Source: Paludibacteraceae bacterium (GTDB taxonomy: Bacteria; Bacteroidota; Bacteroidia; Bacteroidales; Paludibacteraceae). From it: a DNA stretch of 61,733 bases. The notes under the pieces were generated by a model. The model was not told the origin of the DNA. It saw nothing but the letters and a program-made list of their open reading frames with translations, and ran no database searches. The position numbers were made by a program, and so were the translations under genes. The stretch lies in NCBI GenBank assembly GCA_017430235.1, contig JAFRNH010000108.1:1-61733 (forward strand). Direction: 5' to 3'. The number at the start of each line of letters is the position of its first letter. Within the stretch, counting starts at the first letter, position 1. Shown one piece after another: positions 36,034 to 44,915 of this stretch.

Positions 36034-36795
36034 ATGGCTACAGATAATACAATGAAAGTTAACTTGAAGGTTTGGCGTCAGGCCGACTCGAAAGCTAAAG
36101 GTGAGTTCAAATTATATGAAAATGTTGAAACGACACCTGATACTTCTTTTTTGGAAACATTGGATATCTTGAACGAGACTTTGGTCGAGAAAGGTGAAGA
36201 ACCTATCGTCTTCGATCATGACTGTCGCGAGGGTATCTGCGGTATGTGTTCTTTGTTTATCAATGGACACCCTCATGGACCTGCTCAAGGTGCTACTACT
36301 TGCCAGCTCTATATGCGTCGCTTTAAAGATGGTGAAACAATCACTGTTGAACCATGGCGTTCTGCTGCGTTCCCTGTCATCAAAGACTTGATGGTAAACC
36401 GTAACGCATTCGACCAAATCCAACAGGCTGGTGGTTATGTTTCTTTCAACTGCGGTGGTGCTCAAGATGCTAACGCAATTCCTATCTCTAAGGTGGATGC
36501 TGACGAGGCAATGGACTCTGCTACTTGCATCGGTTGTGGTGCTTGTGTCGCTGCTTGTAAGAACGGTTCAGCTATGTTGTTCGTTTCTGCTAAGGTTTCT
36601 CAATTCGCCCTCCTTCCTCAAGGTCGTGTAGAGGCTGTTAAACGTGTGAAATCTATGGTAGCTAAGATGGATGAACTTGGATTCGGTAACTGTACAAACA
36701 CTCGTGCTTGTGAGGCTGAATGTCCTAAGTGTATCTCTATTAGCAATATCGCTCGTATGAACCGTGAGTTCATCTGTGCTAAGTTTAAAGATTAA
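36034..36795 (+). CDS. frdB: Succinate dehydrogenase/fumarate reductase iron-sulfur subunit
   Basis: 253 residues. The N-terminal plant-type [2Fe-2S] ferredoxin domain has [15 protein letters not shown] plus a later Cys in TTCQLYM. The C-terminal domain has [15 protein letters not shown] for the [4Fe-4S] cluster and [16 protein letters not shown] for the [3Fe-4S] cluster. All ligands for three clusters are present. It carries electrons between FrdA and the membrane subunit. It shows the same codon bias for high expression as frdA. A good terminator hairpin lies just downstream and ends the frdCAB transcript. Confidence 0.95.
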   Translation: MATDNTMKVNLKVWRQADSKAKGEFKLYENVETTPDTSFLETLDILNETLVEKGEEPIVFDHDCREGICGMCSLFINGHPHGPAQGATTCQLYMRRFKDGETITVEPWRSAAFPVIKDLMVNRNAFDQIQQAGGYVSFNCGGAQDANAIPISKVDADEAMDSATCIGCGACVAACKNGSAMLFVSAKVSQFALLPQGRVEAVKRVKSMVAKMDELGFGNCTNTRACEAECPKCISISNIARMNREFICAKFKD

Positions 36796-36817
36796 TCTTT
36801 TTACTGAGTATATGTCG

Positions 36818-36860
36818 AAGAGGGTGTATCCGCTGGATATGCCCTCTTTCTCTTCATTTT
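36818..36860 (+). terminator. Terminator after frdCAB
   Basis: The hairpin AAGAGGGTGTATCC / GGATATGCCCTCTT (14 bp with one wobble and one mismatch, loop GCT) is followed by a T-rich run, 22 bp after the frdB stop codon. Confidence 0.7.
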
Positions 36861-36882
36861 GAGACGCTTTTCAAATCTGATT

Positions 36883-37326
36883 ATGTATACAAAAAAAACA
36901 CTTATCTTCATCTTTTTGACACTCTTCCTTTTCGGGTGTTCTTCCAAACGTACTATAACTACTTACGAGAATCCTTCCTTATTGGACAAGGTATGGGGCG
37001 TGGTCTCTATTCAAGGTGTTAAGATTGAATATAAGAATCAATCGGATGTTCTCTTCTTTACCTTTTCCAACGATAGAAAAGTGCATGGATTCGCTGGTTG
37101 CAATAGCTATGAGGGTAACTTCTCTGCCGATGAGGATAAGATGACCATTCAACAAGTGGCAATTACCAAGAAAGCATGTCCTGAGTCTCAACTGGAGAAA
37201 CAGTTTCTAAAGGGATTAGCTCAAATAGTTCGGTTTTATGTTCACAATAATACACTGAAATTTTTCGATGAAAGCGGGAAGGAAATCTTCCGTTGTGCCT
37301 TGGTCGAAGAAGAAAAATTACCATAA
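36883..37326 (+). CDS. META-domain (HslJ-like) lipoprotein
   Basis: 147 residues from the ATG at 36883; an in-frame TTG at 36859 would add residues before the signal peptide and overlap the terminator. The signal peptide LIFIFLTLFLFGCSS ends in a lipobox with Cys at about residue 19, so it is a lipoprotein. The rest is a META domain: VWGVVSIQGVKI, VLFFTFSNDRKVHGFAGCNSYEGNF (the GCN core), MTIQQVAITKKACPE and FLKGLAQIVRFYVHNNTLKFFDESGKE. META/HslJ proteins in enterics are linked to novobiocin resistance; in Bacteroidota their role is unknown. It is monocistronic by position. Confidence 0.85.
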   Translation: MYTKKTLIFIFLTLFLFGCSSKRTITTYENPSLLDKVWGVVSIQGVKIEYKNQSDVLFFTFSNDRKVHGFAGCNSYEGNFSADEDKMTIQQVAITKKACPESQLEKQFLKGLAQIVRFYVHNNTLKFFDESGKEIFRCALVEEEKLP

Positions 37327-37341
37327 CTGCTTGTTTTTTCC

Positions 37342-37349
37342 TAATTTTG
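37342..37349 (+). promoter_or_regulatory. -7 element of pepT
   Basis: TAATTTTG fits TAnnTTTG, 40 nt before the pepT ATG. No clear -33 element is visible. Confidence 0.45.
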
Positions 37350-37389
37350 CACGCTGAAAAACTAACCGACGAAAATTTAAACGTAGACA

Positions 37390-38616
37390 ATGGAATCTTT
37401 GATTAGTCGTTTTTTACGATATGTTTCGATTGAAACAACTTCTGATGAGTCTCAAAAGAAGTCGCCAACTTCCGACGGACAATTTGCTTTGGCTAATATG
37501 CTGAAGGATGAACTGAAAGCTTTAGGTGCCGAATATGTCATTGTAGATAATAATGGCTATCTTACAGCCACCATTCCTGCCACCACTGAAAAACAGATTC
37601 CTACAATTGGATTTATTGCACATCTGGATACAAGTCCTGATGCGTCTGGTAAGAATGTAAAACCAAGATGTGTCGTCTTTGATGGACAAGATATCATCTT
37701 AAATCAAGAGAAGAACATTGTTCTATCACCAGAGCAATTCCCAGAAATGAACCGATATAAAGGTCAGGAGTTGATCGTGACGGATGGTACTACGCTATTA
37801 GGTGCTGATGACAAGGCTGGCATAGCAGAGATTATGACCATGGCTGAGTATTTTTTAACGCATCCATCGGAAGAACATGGTAAGATTCGAATTGCCTTCA
37901 CGCCGGATGAAGAGATAGGTCGTGGAGCTGATCTCCTGAATATTGAGTCTTTTGGTGCCGATTGGGCCTACACCATTGATGGTGGTGAAATTGGTGAATT
38001 AGAATACGAGAACTTTAATGCGGCTTCTGCCGAACTACTTATCTATGGTAGGGGCATTCATCCTGGATATGCAAAGGGAAAGATGATCAATGCCTCTCGT
38101 GTGGCTTGTGAGTTCGTCTCTATGTTGCCTTCTCATGAAATTCCTGAAATGACCGGTGGATACGAAGGTTTTTTTCATCTGACAAGTATGGAGGGTTCTG
38201 TCGAAGAATCAAAGATGAAGTTCATCATCCGTGATCATGATTGGATGAAGTTTCAGGAGAAGAAAGAGGTGATGAGACGCGTGGTGGATTCTCTGACAAA
38301 GAAATACCCTGGTATCAAGATGGAACTGACCATTAAGGATCAATATAGAAACATGATTGAAAAGATTAAACCTGTGATGCATGTGATTGATTTGGCTAAA
38401 CGTGCGATGGAGACGTGTGATGTGACACCTGTTGTGCGTGCCATCCGTGGAGGTACGGACGGAGCGAACCTTTCATTCAAAGGGTTGCCTTGCCCTAATT
38501 TGTTTGCGGGTGGTCTCAATTTCCATGGTTGCTATGAGTTTGTTCCCATCCCATCCATGCGTAAGGCGGTTGAGGTCCTAATTGCTATTTGCAAGTTGGA
38601 GGCAGGTTCTCACTGA
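37390..38616 (+). CDS. pepT: Tripeptide aminopeptidase (peptidase T)
   Basis: 408 residues, the usual PepT length. It is an M20-family di-zinc peptidase. IGFIAHLDTSPDASG gives the first zinc His and its Asp, TLLGADDKAGIAEIM the bridging Asp, IAFTPDEEIGRG the catalytic Glu and zinc Glu, WAYTIDGGEIGELEYENFNAA the next zinc Asp, and the late NFHGCYEFVPIPSM the last His. Opening residues MESLISRFLRYVSIETTSDE are typical of PepT. It releases the N-terminal residue from tripeptides in the cytosol. Its 3' end overlaps the convergent tcdA gene by 32 bp. Confidence 0.93.
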   Translation: MESLISRFLRYVSIETTSDESQKKSPTSDGQFALANMLKDELKALGAEYVIVDNNGYLTATIPATTEKQIPTIGFIAHLDTSPDASGKNVKPRCVVFDGQDIILNQEKNIVLSPEQFPEMNRYKGQELIVTDGTTLLGADDKAGIAEIMTMAEYFLTHPSEEHGKIRIAFTPDEEIGRGADLLNIESFGADWAYTIDGGEIGELEYENFNAASAELLIYGRGIHPGYAKGKMINASRVACEFVSMLPSHEIPEMTGGYEGFFHLTSMEGSVEESKMKFIIRDHDWMKFQEKKEVMRRVVDSLTKKYPGIKMELTIKDQYRNMIEKIKPVMHVIDLAKRAMETCDVTPVVRAIRGGTDGANLSFKGLPCPNLFAGGLNFHGCYEFVPIPSMRKAVEVLIAICKLEAGSH

Positions 38617-39331
38617 TTTTTTCACATAAATCTTTCAATACTCGGTAGGCAATATGATTGCCGAAGGTGGCAGGCATATATGAGATGGTGCCTACCGTTG
38701 AGACTTTGTTTTGTTCATTGTCGATTAATAAAACGGCGTTTTCATCGGCTAATTCAGAACTGAACACACAAGGGAATCCCTTCCGTATGCCCAATTTGGA
38801 AAGACGTTTCCTGACGGCTTTCGCCAATGCGCAGTTGTAGGATTTGGAGATGTCAGCGATATGAATCTGTGTGATATCTTTCTTCGCTCCAGCACCCATC
38901 GACGAGATGAGGGGAATGTGACGTTCGAGGGTGAGTTGAATTAAGAATACCTTCGGACTTAAGGTGTCGATGGCATCCACGACGTAATCAAAGTGATTAG
39001 AATCGAGTATTTCGGCGGTTCTTTCATCTTTCATAAATTCGGTGAAAGCGTGAATTTTTAAATTGGGATTGATATCTTTCAGTCGGGCTTCCAGAATCTC
39101 TGTTTTTGCCTTCCCGATGGTGGAGTGCAGTGCAACAAGTTGTCTGTTGATATTGCTCTCGTTGACAGTGTCGGCATCCACAATCGTTATCTCACCCACA
39201 CCCGCACGTACGATCATCTCGGCAGCATAAGCACCTACACCACCTACACCCACGACTAATACGTGCTTTTGTGACAACTCCTGCATCACTTTTTCTCCAA
39301 TCAAAAGTTCAGTTCTCTCTTTCCAGCTCAT
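38585..39331 (-). CDS. tcdA: tRNA threonylcarbamoyladenosine dehydratase (TcdA/CsdL)
   Basis: 248 residues, ThiF/MoeB/E1-like. VLVVGVGGVGAYAAEMIVRAG is the ATP-binding glycine loop, followed by VDADTVNESNINRQLVALHSTIGKAK with the R-Q motif, FDYVVDAIDTLSPK, and SSMGAGAKKDITQI. The length and the opening WKERTELLIGEKVMQEL are those of TcdA rather than of MoeB or ThiF. TcdA uses ATP to cyclise t6A37 in tRNAs that read ANN codons to ct6A. It is convergent with pepT and divergent from dut, with its own -7 element. Confidence 0.9.
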   Translation of the reverse strand: MSWKERTELLIGEKVMQELSQKHVLVVGVGGVGAYAAEMIVRAGVGEITIVDADTVNESNINRQLVALHSTIGKAKTEILEARLKDINPNLKIHAFTEFMKDERTAEILDSNHFDYVVDAIDTLSPKVFLIQLTLERHIPLISSMGAGAKKDITQIHIADISKSYNCALAKAVRKRLSKLGIRKGFPCVFSSELADENAVLLIDNEQNKVSTVGTISYMPATFGNHIAYRVLKDLCEKISENLPPTCK

Positions 39332-39352
39332 AATCGAATTTTATTTTGGTTG

Positions 39353-39360
39353 CAAAGATA
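39353..39360 (-). promoter_or_regulatory. -7 element of tcdA
   Basis: The minus strand reads TATCTTTG, matching TAnnTTTG, 21 nt before the tcdA start codon. No clear -33 element is visible. Confidence 0.45.
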
Positions 39361-39401
39361 ATTATAAACTGTTCAACTGCTGAAAAATAAAAATGATTTA
39401 T

Positions 39402-39409
39402 TACTTTTG
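39402..39409 (+). promoter_or_regulatory. -7 element of the dut operon
   Basis: TACTTTTG fits TAnnTTTG, 32 nt before the dut ATG. It lies back-to-back with the tcdA promoter. Confidence 0.5.
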
Positions 39410-39441
39410 TAGATTGCAAGTAAAAGTGAAAAAATTGTAGT

Positions 39442-39876
39442 ATGAACGTACAGGTAATTAACAAATCAAAACATGCGTTGCCATCGTATGCAACGTCACA
39501 ATCAGCAGGAGTGGATTTGCGTGCTAATATTGAAGAGCCCATTGTCATCAAGCCATTGGAGCGTGTATTGGTTCCAACTGGTATTTACATGGCATTGCCA
39601 AAGGGTTATGAAGCACAGATTCGTCCACGTAGTGGATTGGCTGCAAAACATGGTATTACAATTTTGAACACACCGGGTACCATTGATGCAGATTATCGTG
39701 GCGAGATTAAGGTGATTCTTGTTAATTTATCGAACGAGCCGTTTACAATTGAAGATGGTGAGAGAGTTTGTCAAATGGTGATAGCTCGTCATGAACAGGT
39801 GACATGGCAGCAGGTGGATGTATTGGAAGAGACAGACAGAGGAGAAGGCGGTTTTGGACATACGGGCAAAAAGTGA
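39442..39876 (+). CDS. dut: Deoxyuridine 5'-triphosphate nucleotidohydrolase (dUTPase)
   Basis: 144 residues, the standard length for the trimeric dUTPase. The five family motifs are in order: [12 protein letters not shown] (motif 1), [10 protein letters not shown] (motif 2), [18 protein letters not shown] (motif 3, with the catalytic Asp and the uracil-pocket region), [12 protein letters not shown] (motif 4) and the C-terminal arm [12 protein letters not shown] (motif 5, closing over the triphosphate). It hydrolyses dUTP to dUMP, which keeps uracil out of DNA and feeds dTMP synthesis. First gene of an apparent dut-TPR-DUF4292-EnvC operon with overlapping or near-touching genes. Confidence 0.95.
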   Translation: MNVQVINKSKHALPSYATSQSAGVDLRANIEEPIVIKPLERVLVPTGIYMALPKGYEAQIRPRSGLAAKHGITILNTPGTIDADYRGEIKVILVNLSNEPFTIEDGERVCQMVIARHEQVTWQQVDVLEETDRGEGGFGHTGKK

Positions 39877-39889
39877 TAGAAGAAAGATC

Positions 39890-41668
39890 GTGAGTGCTTT
39901 GTTGAGAAATAGAATTTTGATATTGGGATTCATCTTTTTGGTGCAATCCGGAGTAGCTGTTTGGGGTAAAAAACAACGAGAAGTATCAACCTCTGAGGGA
40001 CAGAGACAGGAAACGGTCATATCGGATCGTGATCAGTTTAAGTTTAATTACTTCTTCATGGAAGCTCTTCGCGACAAGGAATTGGAAGATTTTGCATCGG
40101 CAGCGGATAATCTTTATCGTTGTCATTTAATCAATCCCAAGAGTGCGGTTGTCTTTTTTGAATTGGCTTCTCTTAGTTCCTTGCAGGGATTGAATGACGT
40201 TGCCATGTCATACGCTCAAAGAGCAGTTTCTTTAAACCCTTCTAATGTTCGATATAAACGAGCATTGGCAGATTTGGCGAGCCGCAATGATGAAGATGAA
40301 ATGGCCATATCTCTTTACGAAGAGTTACTGCAACTCGATTCAGAACATGCTAAATCCTACTACATTCAATTGGTCTCATTGTATAGTTCCACCAAACAGT
40401 ATGATAAAGCATGCAACGCATTGGACAAGTATGCGGAGCTGACGAAACCTTCTCGTGCGATTACAGAAGAGAAATTTGCCATGTATCTTCGAGCTGATGA
40501 TAAGAAAAAGGCATTTCAACAGATAGATCACATGATTCAAACCTATCCGGAAGAGTTTGGCTACGTCTCTTATAAAGCTGAAATGTATTGTATGTTGGGA
40601 GATACCGCTTCGGCAGATAAAACATACCAGCAGGCTTTCAAAAAGAATCCTAACAATCCTGTGTTGCAATATACATACGCACGTTATCTTCATTCGATAG
40701 ATCGCAAACAACAGGCGGTCGACCACTATCTGAAGGTTATTCAAAATTCCGAAGCAACGTTTGATGTGCGTGCAGGTGCTGTACTTGCTGCCACTTCAGA
40801 TTCTGCCACTTTGTTACAAGATTCTGTCTATGATAAGTTTATATCGGATTATCCGAAAGAATACATACCATACCTAAGCAAGGGTTCGGCCATGTATACG
40901 AAGAAAGACTCTTCTGGCTATGTCTATCTAGTTAAGTCGTTGGAGTATAATCCTGGCCAGGAAAACACATGGCAGGTGGTGACAACCTATTTCTCTGAAC
41001 ATAAGATGGAGGATAGTACAGAGGTCTACTGCAAAAAAGCGATAGAAAACTTCCCCAATAATTCTGATTTCCACTACCTTCTTGGATTTGCTTATAAGTC
41101 TCAAAAGAAGGATACCTCTTTGGTGTTTTCAGAATGGCGAAAATCGGTTGATATCTTACTCAACAAGGAGAATATGGTCACTGCTTCTGTCATTCAAGGT
41201 ATGATTGCGGATTATTATTACGAGCTGAAACAGACAGAGAAGGCTTTTGAGGCTTATGAGCAAGCGTTGAAATACAATCCTATGAACGTTATGGCTCTCA
41301 ATAATTATGCCTATTACCTATGTGTCGAAAATAAAGATTTGGCAAAGGCTGATCGCATGAGTAGTAAGACGATAAAGTCTGACCCGAACAATGCGACTTT
41401 CCTTGATACATACGCATGGATCTGTTTCAAACAGGGTGAGTATGTAATGGCTTCACTCTATATCAGTCAGGCATACAACCATGGTGGCGAAAAAAATCCA
41501 GAATTGCTAGAACATTATGGCGACATCTTGTTTAAGTCAGGGGAGAGCAAGGATTCATACATGGCAATGTGGAAAAAGGCTCTGTCGATACGTGAATCTT
41601 CAGAAGAACCATACGAGGGATTGGAAAAACTAAAGTTGAAAATAAAAAAGGAAACTTATGTTGAATAA
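39890..41668 (+). CDS. TPR repeat protein, exported or membrane-anchored
   Basis: About 592 residues if translation begins at the GTG at 39890. That start gives the signal-like segment LLRNRILILGFIFLVQSGVAVWG and sits after a purine-rich AGAAGAAAG. The open frame runs further back, but those codons lie inside dut. The body is a long series of tetratricopeptide repeats, for example VAMSYAQRAVSLNPSNVRYK, SADKTYQQAFKKNPNNPVLQ, AFEAYEQALKYNPMNVMAL and LAKADRMSSKTIKSDPNNAT. It is probably a periplasmic or membrane-bound scaffold for envelope assembly. It overlaps the following lipoprotein gene by 11 bp, so translation is coupled. Confidence 0.82.
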   Translation: MSALLRNRILILGFIFLVQSGVAVWGKKQREVSTSEGQRQETVISDRDQFKFNYFFMEALRDKELEDFASAADNLYRCHLINPKSAVVFFELASLSSLQGLNDVAMSYAQRAVSLNPSNVRYKRALADLASRNDEDEMAISLYEELLQLDSEHAKSYYIQLVSLYSSTKQYDKACNALDKYAELTKPSRAITEEKFAMYLRADDKKKAFQQIDHMIQTYPEEFGYVSYKAEMYCMLGDTASADKTYQQAFKKNPNNPVLQYTYARYLHSIDRKQQAVDHYLKVIQNSEATFDVRAGAVLAATSDSATLLQDSVYDKFISDYPKEYIPYLSKGSAMYTKKDSSGYVYLVKSLEYNPGQENTWQVVTTYFSEHKMEDSTEVYCKKAIENFPNNSDFHYLLGFAYKSQKKDTSLVFSEWRKSVDILLNKENMVTASVIQGMIADYYYELKQTEKAFEAYEQALKYNPMNVMALNNYAYYLCVENKDLAKADRMSSKTIKSDPNNATFLDTYAWICFKQGEYVMASLYISQAYNHGGEKNPELLEHYGDILFKSGESKDSYMAMWKKALSIRESSEEPYEGLEKLKLKIKKETYVE

Positions 41669-42467
41669 GATAGTTAAGTATAGTATTCTCTTTTTGACAG
41701 TCTCCTTTTTGGCAGTCTCTTGTAAGACACAGAAAAACTTGGTGACGCAGAAAACCGAGGTTTATAAAGTGCCATTTGAAACTTTTTCTGCAAAAACATC
41801 GGTTTCCTTCTCCATGGATGGTGTCAGCTCCTACTCTTTTGGAGGTCAGTTGAGAATAAAGAGGGATAGTGTCATTGTCTTATCCATTCAGCCGATAGCT
41901 GGCGTGGAGGTGGCAAGAGCTATGATCGATACGTCGGGTGTTGTGTTAGTCGACCGAATGAACAAGCGCTATTGCACCTCTTCCTTTGCAGAGATGAAAA
42001 CGAACTTTGGTTTGGATGTGAACTATCATTCCATTCAGGCTGTGTTCTCAAATACCCTTTTCGCTTACGAAAAAAACAGCGACGCTCATGAAAAGGATTT
42101 CAATAAAACGGAGATACCAGGAAATAAGACACTGCTGCAGCGTGTGGCGCTTGGATTGTCACAAGAGTTTGTCGTTGACTCTTTATTACAGTCGGGTACA
42201 ATCCTGAGTGAGATGGGCGATGTGAAATGGAACTATATGGATTTCTCGGCTAATGTTGGAGGACGTAAATTCCCGATGAAAACGGAAATTGTTTTGAAGT
42301 CCAACAAACGAACTCCATCCTCCAGTCATCAGCTCTCTTACCTTAGTTTGGCTTTTTTACATAAGAGAGTGGAGGTAGATGGTACGATGAATTTTGCATA
42401 TAAAATACCCGATTCATACCAAAAGATTTCTTTGGAAGAGATTGTTGAACTTTATTTTAAAAAATAG
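41658..42467 (+). CDS. DUF4292 lipoprotein (LolB-like fold)
   Basis: 269 residues. The N-terminus SILFLTVSFLAVSCKTQ is a lipoprotein signal with Cys at residue 22. The body (FETFSAKTSVSFSMDGVSSYSFGGQLRIKRDSVIVLSIQPIAGVEVARAMID, then a long basic beta-rich stretch) has the arrangement of DUF4292, a Bacteroidota family with a LolA/LolB-like lipoprotein-carrier fold. A part in outer-membrane lipoprotein or envelope assembly is plausible but unproven. It overlaps the TPR gene by 11 bp and is followed after 6 bp by the EnvC-like gene, so all three are probably made together. Confidence 0.82.
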   Translation: MLNKIVKYSILFLTVSFLAVSCKTQKNLVTQKTEVYKVPFETFSAKTSVSFSMDGVSSYSFGGQLRIKRDSVIVLSIQPIAGVEVARAMIDTSGVVLVDRMNKRYCTSSFAEMKTNFGLDVNYHSIQAVFSNTLFAYEKNSDAHEKDFNKTEIPGNKTLLQRVALGLSQEFVVDSLLQSGTILSEMGDVKWNYMDFSANVGGRKFPMKTEIVLKSNKRTPSSSHQLSYLSLAFLHKRVEVDGTMNFAYKIPDSYQKISLEEIVELYFKK

Positions 42468-42473
42468 GTAGGC

Positions 42474-43925
42474 TTGAGGTTTTGTAAATACATATTGACT
42501 CTTTTCCTTGTCGTGGGACTTGCCTTTGTGCAGGTGCCAGGTGTCTCTTCGCTATATGCCCAGACAAAGAAACCTCAAACAACAAATACTCAGAAAAAGC
42601 CAACATCGACTCAAAAACCCGCTCAAAAAACGGCTCAGAAACCTGCACAGAAGACGGCTCAGAAATCTACTCAAACCTCTTCCAATTCCAAAAAGAGAAA
42701 CGATGAGATAAACTCATTAAAGAATAAACAGAATCAGATTAAAAATCAGATTAATAAAACAGACCAAAAACTTTCTGATACGCGTAAGAGCACCAAACAA
42801 TCCCTTGCTGAATTGGAACGTTTGAATGCAGATATCGAATATCGCGACAATCAAATCAGACGCCGTTCTTCTGAGATAGAGCAGATTAACGATCAGATAG
42901 ACTCGTTGGATGTGAGTGTGAGAAATCTCTCGCAGCAATATGATCAGATGCGTAAGAAATTCATGGATATGATCTATTACGCATACATGACCAAGAATAA
43001 ACAGAATATGATGCTCTATGTTCTTTCGAGTGATAACTTTCAGGAGGGTTACCGTCGATATCAGTATCTCTCCAGTTTGGCAGAGATGAGAAAAGAACAG
43101 TCCATCGAATTGGCTGCGACCAGAAAGAATCTGCAGTCTCAGCGTGATAAGATGAATTTGTTGAGGGCGAAGACCGAGGAACTATTGAAAAAACAGGAAC
43201 AGGAGAAGGTATATTCGTTGGATCAGAAACAGAAACAAAATCGGTTGGTGGAGTCGCTTCGTACGCGAGAGAAAGAGCTGAAACAGGAGTTGCGAAACCA
43301 ACAGGTGGCAGCAGATAATCTCAATCGTAAGATTCAGGATGTCATTGCTAAACAAGCCGCAGAGGCAGCAGCTGCTAGAAAGAAACAACAGCAACAACAA
43401 AAGAAACCGACAACTACTACGAATACTCAAAAGACAAATCCTCAGAAAACCACCCCGACAAACACTGCTAGTAAAACTTCCGACTATGTTTTATCGAATG
43501 AGGAGAAGATCATCGCAGGTGGGTTTTCTAAAAATAAAGGTTTGTTGATGTGGCCCGTAAAGGGAACGATAACAGGACGTTTTGGGTCACAACCTCACCC
43601 CGTCTTAAAAGATGTGACCATCAATAACAAAGGTATCTATATCTCTGCTGCACCCGAATCAAAGGCGATGGCTGTATACGACGGTGTTGTCTCTCAATGT
43701 TTCACTGTTCCTGGCGGTAACAATGCGGTGATCGTCCGACATGGTAAGTATTTGACGGTTTATGCTAATTTGACACAGATCTATGTGAAAAATGGAGATA
43801 AAATAAAAAGAAACACACCCATTGGTAAGATTTACAAGGAGGCAGATACGAATAAAGCCACTTTGTTCTTCCAAGTCTGGGAAGAGAAGACACTTCTCAA
43901 CCCACAATTGTGGTTACATAAATAA
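42474..43925 (+). CDS. EnvC-like coiled-coil protein with degenerate M23 (LytM) domain
   Basis: 483 residues. Translation probably starts at the TTG at 42474, 6 bp after the upstream stop and behind TAGGTAGG. No ATG precedes the signal peptide (YILTLFLVVGLAFVQVPGVSS). Residues 30-70 are a Lys/Gln/Thr/Pro-rich linker with repeated AQK(P/T) steps. Residues 80-310 form a long coiled coil (KNKQNQIKNQINKTDQKL). The C-terminal 130 residues are an M23 domain starting GRFGSQPHPVLKDV. The zinc and catalytic residues are missing: NNKGIYI replaces HxGiDi, VYANLTQ replaces xYaHl, and LFFQVW replaces HLHFEV. It is therefore an amidase activator of the EnvC type rather than a hydrolase, by analogy. Confidence 0.88.
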   Translation: MRFCKYILTLFLVVGLAFVQVPGVSSLYAQTKKPQTTNTQKKPTSTQKPAQKTAQKPAQKTAQKSTQTSSNSKKRNDEINSLKNKQNQIKNQINKTDQKLSDTRKSTKQSLAELERLNADIEYRDNQIRRRSSEIEQINDQIDSLDVSVRNLSQQYDQMRKKFMDMIYYAYMTKNKQNMMLYVLSSDNFQEGYRRYQYLSSLAEMRKEQSIELAATRKNLQSQRDKMNLLRAKTEELLKKQEQEKVYSLDQKQKQNRLVESLRTREKELKQELRNQQVAADNLNRKIQDVIAKQAAEAAAARKKQQQQQKKPTTTTNTQKTNPQKTTPTNTASKTSDYVLSNEEKIIAGGFSKNKGLLMWPVKGTITGRFGSQPHPVLKDVTINNKGIYISAAPESKAMAVYDGVVSQCFTVPGGNNAVIVRHGKYLTVYANLTQIYVKNGDKIKRNTPIGKIYKEADTNKATLFFQVWEEKTLLNPQLWLHK

Positions 43926-43953
43926 AAAAAGAAAAATTTAATACTATTGAAAT

Positions 43954-44913
43954 ATGGAAAACGAAACAAGAAAGGAGATTGATCTAATCGACGCATTGCG
44001 TGATTTAGGTGTTGGTATCTGGAACCTGATAAAAAAAGCTGTATATGGCATTGGTTGGGTCGTCCGTCTGATTTATCAGGAGAAGTTCATTATTCTACCC
44101 ATCGTTATATTGGGTGTTTGTTTAGGAATCTATCTAAACAGACAAAGAGTTTATAGAGCAGAGGTGGAATTGAAATTCAATTGCCACGACTCTTATTTCT
44201 ATAAGAATATGATCGACCCGTTATATAATCAGTGTAAATATCGTGATATTAATACCATTGCTTCTGACTTTGGTTTGGATCCGAAAAAAGCAGAAAAGAT
44301 TGTTAATATCCAATCATTCTTCTATGTAGATGTATTGTCTGATGGTACTCCTGATTATATCGACTATAAAGGTGTTTTCAACTCATCGGATACGATGGAT
44401 ATCATTATGTCAGACCGTCTCCGCTTGTTAGTGGATTGTAAAGATACTGCCATGTTCTCTAAGATGGATGATATGTTTCTCTATTTCTTCTCTCAAAATC
44501 CTCAAATCGTAAAGGAGAACACACTGAGAAAAAAACAGTTGGATGAAAAAATCACGGCGACTTCTAATGAGATTATGATGCTGGATAGCTTGCGTAAACG
44601 TGAATATTTTATTCGTAAACGTGATGTTCAGTTGTCTACAGATAAAATGGTGTTGGTAGAGCGTGAGATGAAGCTTTACCACAATGAAATCTTGAGTTTG
44701 GAGAACTTGAAACAGCAGCTAGTGTGGGAACGTGATGTGTTTGAGAACGGTGTTAGTTTCTCAAGTCGTTTCGATGCGAATCCTCATCCAATCAACGGAA
44801 AAATTAAGACAGGTTTATTCTTTGGTTTTGTCTTCCTCATATTGGGTGTTGGTATAGCCCTTATTAAAGTCAACAGAAAGAATATCTTGGCATTCTTACG
44901 AAAGGATCTTTAG
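43954..44913 (+). CDS. Wzz-like chain-length determinant protein
   Basis: 319 residues with two membrane helices: residues about 47-64 (FIILPIVILGVCLGIYL) and about 287-307 (TGLFFGFVFLILGVGIALI). Between them lies a periplasmic, helix-rich region of some 220 residues. This topology, with both ends in the cytosol, is that of Wzz/polysaccharide co-polymerases, which set the length of O-antigen or capsule chains. No tyrosine kinase domain is attached. Its neighbours are envelope genes rather than a polysaccharide cluster, but glycosyltransferases lie about 27 kb upstream. The stop codon overlaps the region of the next gene's start. Confidence 0.75.
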   Translation: MENETRKEIDLIDALRDLGVGIWNLIKKAVYGIGWVVRLIYQEKFIILPIVILGVCLGIYLNRQRVYRAEVELKFNCHDSYFYKNMIDPLYNQCKYRDINTIASDFGLDPKKAEKIVNIQSFFYVDVLSDGTPDYIDYKGVFNSSDTMDIIMSDRLRLLVDCKDTAMFSKMDDMFLYFFSQNPQIVKENTLRKKQLDEKITATSNEIMMLDSLRKREYFIRKRDVQLSTDKMVLVEREMKLYHNEILSLENLKQQLVWERDVFENGVSFSSRFDANPHPINGKIKTGLFFGFVFLILGVGIALIKVNRKNILAFLRKDL

Positions 44914-44915
44914 TG

